The notes beneath the pieces are model-generated. The model saw only the letters and a list, made by a program, of their open reading frames with translations, ran no database searches and was not told the DNA's origin. DNA of 64,000 bases from Erythroxylum novogranatense (taxonomy: Eukaryota > Streptophyta > Magnoliopsida > Malpighiales > Erythroxylaceae): the NCBI GenBank assembly GCA_029891385.1, contig CM057225.1, positions 72,437,387 through 72,501,386 of the forward strand. Direction: 5' to 3'. A program made the position numbers and the translations under genes. Below are positions 11,610 through 23,797 of the stretch, in pieces (position 1 is the stretch's first letter; every line of letters starts with the position of its first letter).

Positions 11610-13070
11610 TTGGGTGAGAATGCCACTTTGCCTGTTATAATCTCAAGTGCTCTAACTTTGTCACAAGAAGAGAAACTTTTACAATTATTAAAAGACTATA
11701 AGGATGCCATAAGATGGACTATAGCTAATATAAAAGAGATTAGCCCAACTTTGTGTATGCATAAGATCCTACTAGAAGAAAATGCTAAATCCATCAAAGA
11801 AGCCCAATGTAGTTGGAACCCCCATGATGGAAATAATAAAGAAGGAAATATTAAAGTGGTTCGATCCAGGCATAATATACCATATTTTATATTCTAAATG
11901 AGTAAGCCCCATATATGTAGTACCCAATAAAATAGGAATAATTGTAGTAGAAAATAGCCAAGGTAAACTTGTTCCTACTAGGATATCAATTGGATGGAGA
12001 GTGTGTATTTATTACTGAAAACTCAAGTAAGCAACTAGAAAAGATTATTCCCTTTTACCCTATCAAATGCTAGCAAAACTAGTGAGACAATCTAACTTTT
12101 TCTTTTTAGATAGGTACTTAGGGCATACATAGGTTGTTATATCATATAAACATCAAGATAAAACCATATTTACATGCCCTTTTTGTACATTTGCGTTTAG
12201 GAGAATACCATTTGGATTTTGTAATGATGTAAGTACTTTTCAAAGATGCATGATAAGCATTTTTCTGATTTAACTGAGCATAAAATGGAAATTTGTATGG
12301 ATGAATTTACATTATTTAGTGATTTTTTTGATTTAAGTCTCCTTAATCTTTCTATTGTTTTGCAAAGATGCATTGATACTAATCTTATTTTAAATTATGA
12401 AAAGTGGCATTTTATAGTAGAACAAGTTGTGGTATTAGGGAATGTAGTAAGTTCAAAACATTTAGAAGTTGACAAGGTAAAGATAGAGACCATAAGTCAT
12501 CTTCCATATCTTATATGTATGAGGGAAGTCATATCAGTTTTAGGCCATACTAGTTTTTATCATCATTTTATCAAAAATTGCATCTCCTTTATTTGCATTA
12601 CTAGCTAAAGACTCTTCTTTTGTGTTTTATGATCCTTAGAAAAATGCTTTTGATGAATTGAAAGAAAGGTTAACCAATACCACCATAATTTGCCCACCTA
12701 ATTTGAATTTACCATTTGAAGTAATATGTGATGTGAGTATATGGTAGTAGGAGCAGTATTAGGTCAAAGAAAAGATAAAGAGCCTTGTGTAAGATAAAGA
12801 GCCTTATGCATCTAAAGTTTTGGATCCTGCTTAATGTAATTACACTACAACAGAAACAGAAATGTTTGCTATTATGTTTGCATTAGAAAATTCTGTTCAT
12901 ACTTGTTAGGAACCAAAGTAATTGTTTTCTTAGATCATGGTGCACTTAAATATCTCTTAAAAAAGTAAGAATCAAAGCATAGGTTACTACGATGGGTGCT
13001 TTTATTACAAGAATTTGATTTAGAAATTAGAGATAAAACAAGGTGTAGAGAATTTAGTTACAAATCACCT
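11610..13070 (+). pseudogene. pol: Reverse transcriptase and RNase H remnant of element A
   Basis: The N-terminal block YKDAIRWTIANIKEISPTLC (11688-11750) is diagnostic of Athila RT. The palm follows in several frames: RIPFGFCN near 12200, then CMDEFTLFSDFFD at 12292-12330, where the family has F-MDD-F. The second catalytic aspartate is glutamate, so the copy is dead even apart from its stops. 12370-12600 is the connection region (VVLGNVVSSK, VISVLGHTSFYHHFIKN). RNase H pieces follow to about 13070. Confidence 0.8.
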
Positions 13071-13196
13071 TTGTAGAATAATACCTAAAGAAGATTGGCA
13101 TATGGTTTCTGAATTCTTTCCATATGAGCAACTTTATTCTTTGATTAAAGGTGATTCACCTTAGTATGCAAATATATGCAATTATTTAGTCACTAG

Positions 13197-14390
13197 GTGA
13201 TTTCCAATGATTTAATAAGATCTCAAAAGGCTAAAATAAAGGATGAATCCAAATATTATTTCTGGGATTATCATTATTTATGGAAAGCATATTCTGACCG
13301 AAATTTTCATAGGTGTGTTCTAGAAATAAAACATAAGTCTATTCTTACCTTTTGTCATTCTTTAGAAGGAGATGGTTATTTTGGGTCGAAAAGGACAATT
13401 CATAACGTTCTAGAAAGTGAATTATATTAGTCCACCATATATAAAGGTGCATATTTATTTTGTAGATCATGTGAGCAATGCCACAACACAGGGGACTTAT
13501 CCAAGAAATAAGAGATGCCTCAACATAGTATTATGGTACGTGAAATTTTTGATGTGTGGGGAATTGATTTCATGGGCCCATTCCCTTCATCTTTTAGTAA
13601 TTTATATATTTTACTTGCTATAAACTATGTTTCAAAATGGGTAAAAGAAAAGGCCACTAGATTGGATAATGTTGAGATAGTCATTAAATTTCTAAAAGCT
13701 CATATCTTTAATCAATTTGGTGTATCTAAGGCTATTATAAATGATCGTGGTACTCATTTTTGTAACAAGACTTTGCAGTTCTTTTGGAAAAATATCATGT
13801 AACTCACTGCGTTGTTATTGCATACCACCCTTAGATAAGTGGACAAGCTTAAATATCAAACAAAGAGATTATATTTATTTTTGAGAAGATGGTAAAGCCA
13901 AATAGAAAAGATTGGAGAATAAGATTGATTATGCTCTATGGGCTTATAGAACTGCTTACAAAACTCCAATAGGTACATCCCTTATAGACTAATTTTTAGT
14001 AAATCTTGTCACTTACCAATAGAAATTGAACATAAATCATATTATATGGTGAACCAATTCAATTTATATTATGAAAAAGTAAGAAAAGAAAGAAAATTAC
14101 AGTTGCAAGAACCTGAGGAACTTAGGTCAGAAGTGTTTGATAATGCGAGGATCTATAAAAAAAAAAGACTAAAACTTTACATGATAAGAAGATAGCTAGG
14201 AAATCATTTACTATCAGAAAAAAAAATTCTTTTATTTAATTCTAAAAAAAAGTTGTTCCCAATTATACTTCAATCTAGATGGCTTATTGTTACGAATGTC
14301 TTTGAGCATGGTGCAGTGGAAATTAAAAGCCTATAAATTGAAAAAGAATTTTAAGGTGAATAGATATAGCTGAAGTTTTTTTAATGATCA
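13197..14390 (+). pseudogene. Integrase remnant of element A
   Basis: The zinc-binding HHCC part lies at 13197-13510 (FCHSLEGDGYFGSKRT, then Cys-rich remnants). The catalytic core is best at 13515-13802: [20 protein letters not shown] with the first aspartate, then [10 protein letters not shown] with the second. The glutamate region (AYHP, SGQA, ISN) follows in another frame near 13820-13870. C-terminal pieces with FKVN occur near 14340-14370. It is heavily interrupted. Confidence 0.8.
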
Positions 14391-15151
14391 TGCTAAAGCA
14401 ATGATGTTTGAAGATACTTTGATAGAGGAACCTTGACAGTAGAGGAGGACGTCGAGCCAATGACATAAACCAAAGGGGCTATTTAGAAGGCAAGCCAAGA
14501 CAACAAAAATCAAATTTTAAATAATCTCTTTAGCTCATTTTTTAATATATGACTATTTATTTTCATAATTAAAGAAATCAAAACTTTTTTGTTATTTTAT
14601 TTGTTTTTTTACTTGGATATTCCTTTTTCTTTATTTAAATGTTACATTAAGGATAATGTAGAGTTTAAGTGTAGCGGTCCAAGGGGTGGGGGTGAGATAT
14701 AAAGATATAACTTAAGGACAAGGGACCAAGTACTCCTTTGAGATCATAAGTAAGGTGAGAAGATGATCTAATCACAAAGGATAGTGTGCCTATTGTGTTA
14801 GGAGCTAGTTAAAAAAAATCTTTAATTCAAGTCAAACCAAGAGACTTTGTATGTAGAATTAATATACTGACATTGCTTATAAACTAACTTTATTAAGATT
14901 AGGTGTGAATGTCTCTAAATTGTGAGGTTAAGGTCGAAATTTTGAAGATGTTTTGAAAGATGTTATGTTGATGATTAAATTGATTACAAATATGCTAAGA
15001 TATTATGATTTTCATAAATAATTTTTGATTTATTGTTTAATAATTTTAATCTAATTTCTTCTATGTGATTAATGGTGATAAACTAGATTCATATTTTGCA
15101 TTATAATGTTGTTTTTATCGAAGATGACCAAAAGCTAAGTGTGGGAGAATT
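14391..15151 (+). other. 3' untranslated part of element A with two polypurine-like tracts
   Basis: No coding sequence is recognised. Near 14647-14680 is a motif resembling ATTGAGGACAATGTAGAGTTTAAGTGTGG, the usual pre-polypurine context of the Athila/Tat group. A second tract, AAAAGCTAAGTGTGGGAGA (15130-15148), directly precedes the 3' LTR and is the likely functional one. Confidence 0.55.
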
Positions 15152-17478
15152 TGATAAATACAAATTATAACATATTTTATACCCTATTTTATATATTTAC
15201 ATAGCACATTTGGATGAAATTATTGCATTTTCTTATTACTTATTCAATTTTATATTTTTTTCTAAAAGGAGTTTAAATTGTACTAAATATTTTCTTGTAG
15301 GCTTAGTGGACTTAAGGAAAGGAATCTAGAAAAAAATTTGGCCTAAAATGAAGTTTAGTCTAAAAGAAAGCCTAGAATAAAGCAACAACCTACCAAAAAA
15401 AGGGTCTAATAGCAACAGAAAAAGTTTAGCCTAAAAACAAGCAAACAACCTGACAAAAGGAAGCACATAAGTAGAAATAGCAAACAACCACAAAAACATA
15501 GAGAACAGAAACAAAATGATGCAGCCAAATAGCAAAAATGTAACAGTCCAAATAGGCAAAATGAAACGTAGCAATGTAGAACAAAAGGCAACCTAAAATG
15601 CAACACCAAAAGGATAAAACACGACATCTAAGACAAGCAACATAAAATGTAAGCACAAATCACAACACACAATAGTAATATAGAAAAGAAACAATATGCC
15701 AACATAGTAGGGAAAGAAAGAGCAAAATGCAGTGCAGAAGTAGCAACCAAAAGGAAAGAAAATGCAGTAGAACCAGATGAAACAAAACATAGAGAATATA
15801 AAAATGCAAAATGCAGAAAAGGAGAAATCAGCTTCGAAGTGGAGAAGGAGATTCACTCACTTGATTTTATCTCCATCAAATCTTTTCAAAATGGATGAGA
15901 TAAGTAGAAACATATCCAAATCCATTCAAAATGGAAAAAGATAACTGAAGGTTCATCTTAATCTAGTAATGCGTGACAACTGGGGTATGATTATAAGGCT
16001 ATAAAAATAGCAACTTGGGAGGAGAAAGATGAGCAAGCCATCCATACAAAGGTGCAATTTCATAGAGGAATTTTCATCTGTCAAGGATGATTGAAGAAAG
16101 GAGCTAACACAAGGAGGCCATAAACCATTGAGATCAAGCTAGTTCGTGACTGGTGGAGGAAGAAATTCTAGATATTTAAGTCTAGCCCGAAATTTGTGAA
16201 GGGAGAAAATTTGAAACATTTTTTAGAAATCCTACTCTCTTTGTTTCTAGTTTTTTATACTTAATATATGATTAATTATTGAATTCTAGTTTTAACATGT
16301 TGTTTTGACTATTTGGATTCAATTGATACCGACTGGATTTAATATTGTACAACTATTGGAATTTTTTATTGTGATTATTCACGCTATTATTTCATTGGAT
16401 ACATCCTTGATTATTTGAATGTGCTAAGTAGAATTATTGATTCATTTGGAGTTGTATGAGTTGCAATTACGTTCATCGAGCAAATTTCAATTGTTAATTG
16501 TGTTCCCTTATGCTTAACGTGTTATTGATGCTTAAGTTGAGCTGGTTCAATTCTAAAGAGTGAAAAAGGGATAGGTAGGAATAAGCTAGTTGATTTTTTA
16601 CATTTAATTTGTTAAATGTCTAAGATTATCCTAGATTTGTTGAAATTGCATGACTAAATTAGAATTTGAAACATGCTTGATCATTTGAAAATATTATATT
16701 AATTTATGTTTTATTTCATTGATTTCTAGATTTTATTTGATTCGCTTTTAAACATCAATCAACCCTTCCCTCAACTTTATAGATGTATTATAAAACCTAA
16801 ATTCATAAGTTTCAATTGTTTTAATTTAGGATTTTCCTAATTTCATTCCAAACTATCCAAATCTTTAGATGTGCTTTATTATATATGTTTAATCACTTCT
16901 TAACTTGAAAAATAACATAACTTAATGTATTATGCTCAAGGATTATGTATTGGATATTTCATATGAAAGTGTTAATTAATATGGTTATTGGATCATTTAG
17001 AGTTATAAAATCACTTGAAGCATGCTTTCATGGAAGATAGGGACACTAGAAAGAAATTGATTAATTAATGAAGTTTGATTATAATTTTTCTAAGATGAAA
17101 ATTTCATATATATATAATCAGGTATCATTGCTAAAACTTATAGCATTATATGATTGCAACTTTTAACAAAGAAAGTGATTTTCTAGCTTTTAAATGTTGA
17201 TTGTGGGATTCTAAGAATGTATTACAAGTTTGTTTTCTTAAATTTTGATGTTGTATCTTATTTATGTTGTTAAAGAGGATATTATGTGTTTATATTTTAT
17301 TTTGAAATTCTTTTCAGATAAGCAAAATTATTATGATGTAATTGTCTCGTTTGAAAGTAGTATAATTAATAAACAAAATTAGTAAATTTACTTTTCTTGT
17401 GGGATGAACTTTTATTTGCTCTATACTAAATTCATTAATAAATTTAAAATTAAAATAAGGATTTAATTTGTATACGTC
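15152..17478 (+). repeat. 3' LTR of element A (about 2.3 kb)
   Basis: It begins TGATAAATACAAAT just after the polypurine tract and matches the 5' LTR until about 17478, after which the two copies differ. The start includes about 380 bp missing from the 5' copy. The LTRs differ at many positions and by indels, which indicates an old insertion. Purine-rich stretches (15360-15760) give long antisense frames that are not genes. Confidence 0.75.
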
Positions 17479-18439
17479 GTATGTGACTGATATCATATAG
17501 GTCTTAGAGGATGAGGCACATATAATTACAATCAAATTTTTTAGAACCAAAGCATTAGTAGTTGAGAAGTTGGCTCCAATAAATGCTACACCTCTTAACC
17601 AATTACAATTTAATCAAATGACTTCTAAGGGAAGCAGTATACGGAATGCTCACCTTTTAAATGGGAATGAAGACTCTCTAAATAAGAAGGAGAGCTCAAT
17701 TACTATGTAGGGCCTTAAATCTCATCAAAAAATAAGGACAAAAAAATCTCTTATTAACTAAACTGATGATCAAGCTGAAGGTTTCTTTAAGGAGTAAAGC
17801 TCTTGGATGGTAAAAACATAGGACATCAGAACTCAAAACTTTGATAAAGAGGAAAGGATAGTCAAGTCTTAGGGAATAATATTGAGTTCATCTGTAAATC
17901 TTGGAGATACAAAAGCCCGTAATATATAATTTGTTATCACTTTAAGTGGTAGTAAACAGGATACGTTTACTTTAATTGTTGGAGAGGAGGAGTTCACCTT
18001 ACTACGAAGAGGAAGTTTGGAAGAAAAACTAAGAAAAATCTTTTTTTTCATATAATTTTAATCACAACCTAAAATTTTAGAGAGCTTAACTTTCATAAAA
18101 AAAATAGTAGGTGATTCGTGATTAATTGCTTCAATATAAGCCTACTTCGGTAGGCTTTTTAAAGACTAAATTACAACTAAGGTTCATAATCTGGGTCTAT
18201 GGTTCTTAAAGAAAGATTGTTTATTCATTTCTAACCATCATCACCACTTCTATGGAAGAATTATATTAGCTTATGATCTTAATAAAGTCTAAATTTTTGT
18301 AGTTATCTCAATTGATTAACTAATCCATATTGTAGTGTAGATTTTGCCATATCTAACTTCTAATTGTTTCACTTTTGTATATGCAACTAACCAACTCTAT
18401 TAAAAACTAACTCTTTAAAGAGACTTGACGAACATCAAC
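17479..18439. other. No recognised gene; possibly LINE-derived
   Basis: This AT-rich stretch to the right of element A has only short broken frames. Its position upstream of an endonuclease-like fragment would fit decayed LINE ORF1, but no zinc knuckle or other ORF1 hallmark was found. Confidence 0.3.
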
Positions 18440-18870
18440 AGTAACCTGATTGCCCATTGGATGATCTTAGGCTAATTAAAACACTCAAGCCTAATGCCGA
18501 GGGCATCCTTGGGGTGATCTCGTAGTTCCTACGAGGTAGAAACGATGGGGTTGGTCCATGGATTTTCCTTCCTTTTGCTGCATTTCGCTAAAGGGTTGAA
18601 GGGAGATAGTGCATCAAGTTGTTCGCAAGGGCCAACTTGATCCTCTTCCCTAAGGATCCCAGATGAGGGAACCCTAAGAGAGTCGCCGACTCTAACTATC
18701 GTCCATGTACGATCCATTCTAGATCTGACCAACTGCGCATCCTACCTCCTCTACGTTCTTGATAGCCCATATTTGTCTCATTAGAGCCTTTCAATGGCAT
18801 GTTTCGGTCTTCTTCCCCATTACTTAGAAAGAGTGAGCCACTGGTTCAGGTGTAAGATACTATCATTACA
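18440..18870 (+). pseudogene. Possible LINE endonuclease fragment
   Basis: A frame reads HWMILG at 18453-18470, like the PWMILGDFN block of plant LINE endonucleases, and is followed by broken sequence. A better copy of the same block occurs at 19654-19682. This piece may be a second LINE copy, or the left edge of an insertion within one LINE. The segment is less AT-rich than its surroundings. The call is weak. Confidence 0.35.
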
Positions 18871-19640
18871 ACTTGAAATCAATGAGCTTAGTCAGAGCTG
18901 ATGAACTTTAAACTAAGCTCATACTTTCTTTTTTAATTTTTAAGCTTTAAACTAGGTTTGTACTCCATACCTCGACTTTGTTCAAAACCTGATTACATGT
19001 ACATATAAACATATATATCCAAAATATTTATATACTTCAATCTTCTTCTCTACTTCTCTTTGTTCAACCACTAGTCTCTTCTTTTCTTTTCTTTTCCCAT
19101 CTTTCCACCTTATGTTTCAATTATTATTCAAGGATTTTGGGATGCCTTAAAACCACTTTAAAGTTGTATTTTGCTTTTTTTAATTGTTAGGTTTTTAGTT
19201 CACCATTCACATGCCCCCTCCTCTTTATCTGTCTCTTAATGGTTGTTCTTTCTTCTCTTCCTCTTTTTGGTTCTGGGTTTGATTGATTTTCTCTTAATGA
19301 GGTTTTAGTAGGAGATTGGATCTAGAATAAATTAGTGTAAATGAGTTGTTATGGGTTAGATGAGGAGCCAGAGAGCTTGGATAATTTGGATATTAAAGAA
19401 TTCCCATATATTAGAAAGGATATAGCCACAATCACACAGGGATCAATGATGGTTAAGGTCAAGTTAGGTAGGTCAAAACCAGGCAAATCAAGCTTTAAGT
19501 AGGCTTCAAGATATTTGAAGCTCGACCATACTTGAGCATGAGTAATATGAGTTAAGCCTAACTGGGCTTTTGACTAGGCTTAGACTATTATTAAAGGCCA
19601 TCAATTTTGGGTTAGGATATCCTAAAATGCAAGCTAACTC
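18871..19640. other. No recognised gene; T/C-rich stretch and a GGCTTG/GGTCAGG-type repeat
   Basis: 18990-19290 is rich in T and C with no clear frame. 19455-19610 is made of variants of AGGCTT, CAAGTT and GGGCTT words. Similar segments recur at 34480-34645 and 60065-60240, so this may be a dispersed repeat family. Confidence 0.4.
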
Positions 19641-22600
19641 AACCATTGCCATGATTAGATGATCCTAGTGGACTTCAACAACAACCTAAATTAATTTGAA
19701 TTTGAAAGGAGTTAGATTTAACCTTAATAATAAATATAATGAATTTAAGATTTGCATAAGTCAAATTGGGGTTAGAGATTTGAGGGACTTGTTCACTTAG
19801 AGCAATAAATAAAGTAAGAATTGGGTAATTAAAAGGAAGTTAGATAGGACTTTGGTAAAACAGGGGTGGATGGATAAATTCCTTGATAGTAGAACATTCT
19901 CATCGAATAACATCACTTTTGATCATTCAGCCATTGAGACTTGTAACTCGGTAAATTCATTAAAAGATTTACCCCTTCAAGTCAACAATTACTTGAACAA
20001 ATTAGACGGTTATTATAAAGCAATAAAGAAGGGCATGGAGAAACATATATAAGGAGTTGAAGCATTCAAATGCATGAGAAGACTTCAAGCTATCAAAGAG
20101 GAACTTAAAAGGCTCAATCTAATTGGTATCAATAACACATATTCAATAATTTAAAATTATAGATCTTCTATAAAAAAAATTGTATAAAATAAGCCAAGCC
20201 TAAATCTTCAAAATGGAACTAAGAGAGCAATAACTAAAATTAAACTGCATGAATATATTTAAGCTTTTGAAGCTCATAATTCCTTGATAAAACAAAATTC
20301 AAGGACTCAATGACTATAAGAAGGTGATAAAAATACTAAACACTTATATATTGTCATTCTTAAGATTATTTCCTTAGTGAATCATGATAGAAATATAATT
20401 TGGAAGAACTAGGAAATTAAAAGCTTGGTGCTTCCTCATTTTCAAAAATCATTAAGAGCCTTTACTAATAATAGTTCCTATGTGCATGTCCTCAAGTCCT
20501 TCATTTCACAAACTATCTCAAAAGAGAAAGCTAAATTCCTTATAAGATCATTTAACTTCTCTAATGTGGAGAAGGCATTATTCTCTTTAAACCCTAATGA
20601 GACTTAAGGTCTAGATGGATTTAATGCATAGTTATTATAAAGATCAAAGGAAATAGTGAAGAATTAAGTCTCTAATATCATAATGGAATTCTTCTCAAGA
20701 TTTATAATGATGAGAGAACTAAATAAAACCTATATATTCTTGTACACTTCAAACCCCTCTTCTTTGATTGAATTCAAACTTATTTCTTATTGCAATAGCC
20801 TACAAATTGATCTCAAAGTTATTTAACTTTAATGCTTGAGGAGGTTCTTTCCAAACTTATCAATCTATACCAACAAATATACATCCAAGAAGGAAAAATA
20901 GGGGATAACATCCTTTTATATTAGGAGCTATTCAAGGGGTACCATAAGCTATTTTATCTTAGGAGCTATTCAAGGGGTAATATAAGATAACTTCCCTTAA
21001 AATTTATGCTATGAAAATTGACTTTCATTAAGCATTTTACTCTTTTAGTTTGGACTTTATTCTTCACACTCTTAAAGCCTTTGAATTGTAATCAAAGTTT
21101 ATATGATGGATTGAGAAATACAATACCATAACCTCCTTCAACATTCTCATTAATAAAGAACCTATAAAATTTATTAAAAGGGATAAAGTTTCCTCTTACT
21201 TATTTGTCATATGCATTGAGGTTTTAGTTAGACTAACAGAGCATAATATTAGTAAGAGAAGAAGTTTATAATATTAGTATTGAGAAGAAGTTTATGTATC
21301 ATAATAAGTGCAAGGAGCTAAAGATCTTTAATTTATAATTTATTGATGCATTTCTTTTACTTTGTAGAGTTAAGGCTATCTCCATAAGTACATTATTGAA
21401 TTCCTTAAAAGTCTTCAACATATTCTCAAGGTTACCTATTAATATGGATAAGAGTTATCTCCATATATCACTAAGGGTAACCCATCTTAGAAATTAGTTT
21501 ACGTTAATCATATGTCTTATTATCCAGGAGCCACTATTTAAATACCATGAATTATTATCTCTACCAAAAGAATGACAAATATAAATTCCAAACTACACTT
21601 TGACTCAATTCTCAGAAGAATAAGCCATTAGGATAATAGACTATTGTCATTTGCAGATTGACTTTAAATCATAAATTTTATACTTAATAACAATAATATA
21701 CACTAGAGCTCATACTTGTCTCTCCCTAAAAAGCTTGTTCAAGATATTTAAAGGATGTTGAGGAAGTTCCTATGATCAAGATCTTCATTTAATCAATCTA
21801 GTTTTAAGCTTAAGTGGAATAAGGTTTGCTTCCCTAGAAACAAAGGAGGGCTAGCTATAAAATCTATTTAAGAAATGAAGGCCTTAACATTTAAGAAGAT
21901 ATGGAGAATATTTGTCGACAAAATGTCTCTTTGGATCAATTGGATCCATTTTGCATCTTAAAATAGGAAATATTTTGAAAAATAAACCTAAAGCCAACCA
22001 TATGTGGACAATATGGCAGCTTTTGAAGATGAAGGAGGAGGATGAACAATTTGAGAAAATGTAAGAAAAAGAGTAGGGAGAATACACACTTCTGGTATGA
22101 CTATTAGATTGATATTTGTCCTTTATATAAAATAGATGAACTTATGGGCTGGAGACATATACTGGTAGATAAATTAAAGAGAAAGAAGTGATAAATTAGA
22201 TTATAAACATAAGGGGTTGCTCAAGTATCTTTAAATATTTATATAATTGTCATAACCATAATAGAGAGGAGTTAGTGGTGTGGATAAGACACTATTTAGT
22301 GAATTCACTAACAAAACTTGACTGGATATGTTTAGATGTTCAATTCCCAAAGTTCATTAGAGCATGCTTGTTTTGTTTAATCAAAGCCTCCCTAGCATGA
22401 TACTTAATCAATTGTGCCGACAATGTTTAGTTGAACTAAAGAAGTTCTCCTTTCCAAGAATCCTACTATGGAACTAAACAATATAATGGTAAGAAGGTGA
22501 AACTTCCAAGAATCCTACTATAGAACTAAACAATACAATGGCAAGAAGTTCAACTAATCATGTGAGGCCTCAATGTATCTCATTATCTAGTTAGAAAGGG
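19641..22600 (+). pseudogene. LINE (L1-type) ORF2: endonuclease end, reverse transcriptase, zinc-binding tail
   Basis: Read across frames, the order is: endonuclease block MILVDFNNNL (19660-19690); NWVIKRKLDRTLV with the terminal DHS motif (19815-19930); RT entry block FNFSNVEKALFSLNPNET (20550-20605, family ALFSLNPNKAPGPDGF); fingers around 20700-20900; a palm A-motif-like DFH-AFYS near 21020; YLFVICIEVLVR near 21200; a degraded FADDLLLF (FIDAFLLL) near 21340; and a zf-RVT-like region (KWNKVCFPRNKGG) near 21810-21850. Dozens of stops make it a fossil. The intact protein would nick DNA and reverse-transcribe LINE RNA. Confidence 0.75.
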
Positions 22601-23183
22601 AGATTATTGTAAGCATCTATTAAGGTTCCCACTAGTAGAAATATTTTTTATCTATGAGAATGATAGTAAGGTGTTGGTACTGACATTAGTGTGATGCTTA
22701 AACACCAGCAGCAGATAGTTTTTGCCCTAACATTATCTATCTTGATGTTGACCATAGTATCGATATAATGACCTATCTTTGACCCTAGTTAGTGTGCATT
22801 TTTTTGTCATAGATTCACTTGACTATTGTAAGGTTTGTCCTACCTTTCCTATTAGAGCCTATTCAATGTATTGTTTAATTAACAAAATAAGGCATAAGAA
22901 TCATTCTTAAAGATGGTTAGATTATGGATCTAAACCTTTGATTAAAATGAGCTTTATATAAGGTGATGACAATCTCAACTTAGTTAGTTTGATCAAAATC
23001 ATAAAGTTATCCAAATTTGGTACTTATTAATGAAAGGGAAACAAAGTTCTTTTTTAAAATTTTTATTCTCTTAAGAGAACTCATTAACAATAATAATCTT
23101 AAAAGTAAAAAAATTAAAAGTTCAAGGTTGTTTAGTTGTGCTTTCTTTTTCATGCATTTCAGTTTTCATTTTTAATAAAAATT
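22601..23183. other. No recognised gene
   Basis: AT-rich DNA between the LINE fossil and the MULE. Around 22430-22560 a short segment (CCAAGAATCCTACTAT, then GAACTAAACAAT) occurs twice about 50 bp apart. Nothing else was recognised. Confidence 0.5.
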
Positions 23184-23223
23184 AGGTTTAATTACAAAAA
23201 ATCCCAAATTTTGGTCAATTTTT

Positions 23224-23487
23224 CAATTATAGCCCGAATTTTAAAAAGTGACAATAAAATGCTAAAATTTTTAATTTTTTTCAATGCTAGCCTAATGTTA
23301 GTTTCTCTGTTATGTTGCTGATGTGGCATGCCACATGTTTAGAAACCCTTATGATTAATACACATCAACAGTGATTAACATTAAAAATCTTGATTGATGA
23401 AATGATGTCATTTAATCACTTTAGTAAAAGGTGTCATTTTTTTAAAATAAGCTAACCCCCTTTCTTTTCAATTTGCAAAACTCGACT
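23224..23487 (+). repeat. Left terminal inverted repeat of the MULE
   Basis: It matches the reverse complement of 32798-33062. Shared blocks include CAATAAAATGC, ACACATCAACAGTG and TTTAATCACTTTAGTAAA. Two palindromes of the form AAACRACGTYGTTT, decayed, lie at 23400-23413 and about 23427-23440. Confidence 0.8.
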
Positions 23488-23797
23488 ATGCTGAAAACTA
23501 TAGTTGGTGCTCTTTTTGATGCCCTTGTTCTCTTATTGGAGTTTTGAGATACAATATGTGTTTGGTAAGAAGATTGAGAAGATCTTGCTCAATTATCATA
23601 TGAATTTGGACTTGGGTTTGATCCTTGAAAACCCAACATTGACTAAGTCGATGTTAATGATGATGAACCGACTCGTATCTTATTGTTTCCAAGGTTAGTG
23701 CAAGTAGGATTAGATCCTAGGATTCCTGATCCAATCATATCAAGATTTATTAAAGAAGAATTGGGATTTAGGATAGTTGGATAGTGAGAGAAAGCAC
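23488..23797. other. MULE interior, left part
   Basis: One plus frame in the later half reads RILLFPRLVQVGLDPRIPDP and continues some 20 residues, so it may be a captured host exon, but the source was not recognised. The last five bases, AGCAC (23793-23797), are the target-site duplication of the inserted retroelement. Confidence 0.45.

Larger units (their letters stand above)
7043..17478 (+). mobile_element. Athila-like Ty3/gypsy element, old and decayed (element A)
   Basis: It has two diverged LTRs (7043-9063, truncated, and 15152-17478), a degenerate primer site, and gag, protease, reverse transcriptase, RNase H and integrase in canonical order on the plus strand. Domain wording such as DLGASIN, LLLGRPFL and the YKDAIRWTIANIKEISP block preceding RT is typical of the Athila group. 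Every domain has stops and shifts, and many changes are C-to-T or G-to-A, as expected from old methylated DNA. Its LTR start is lost where the LINE inserted. Confidence 0.85.
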
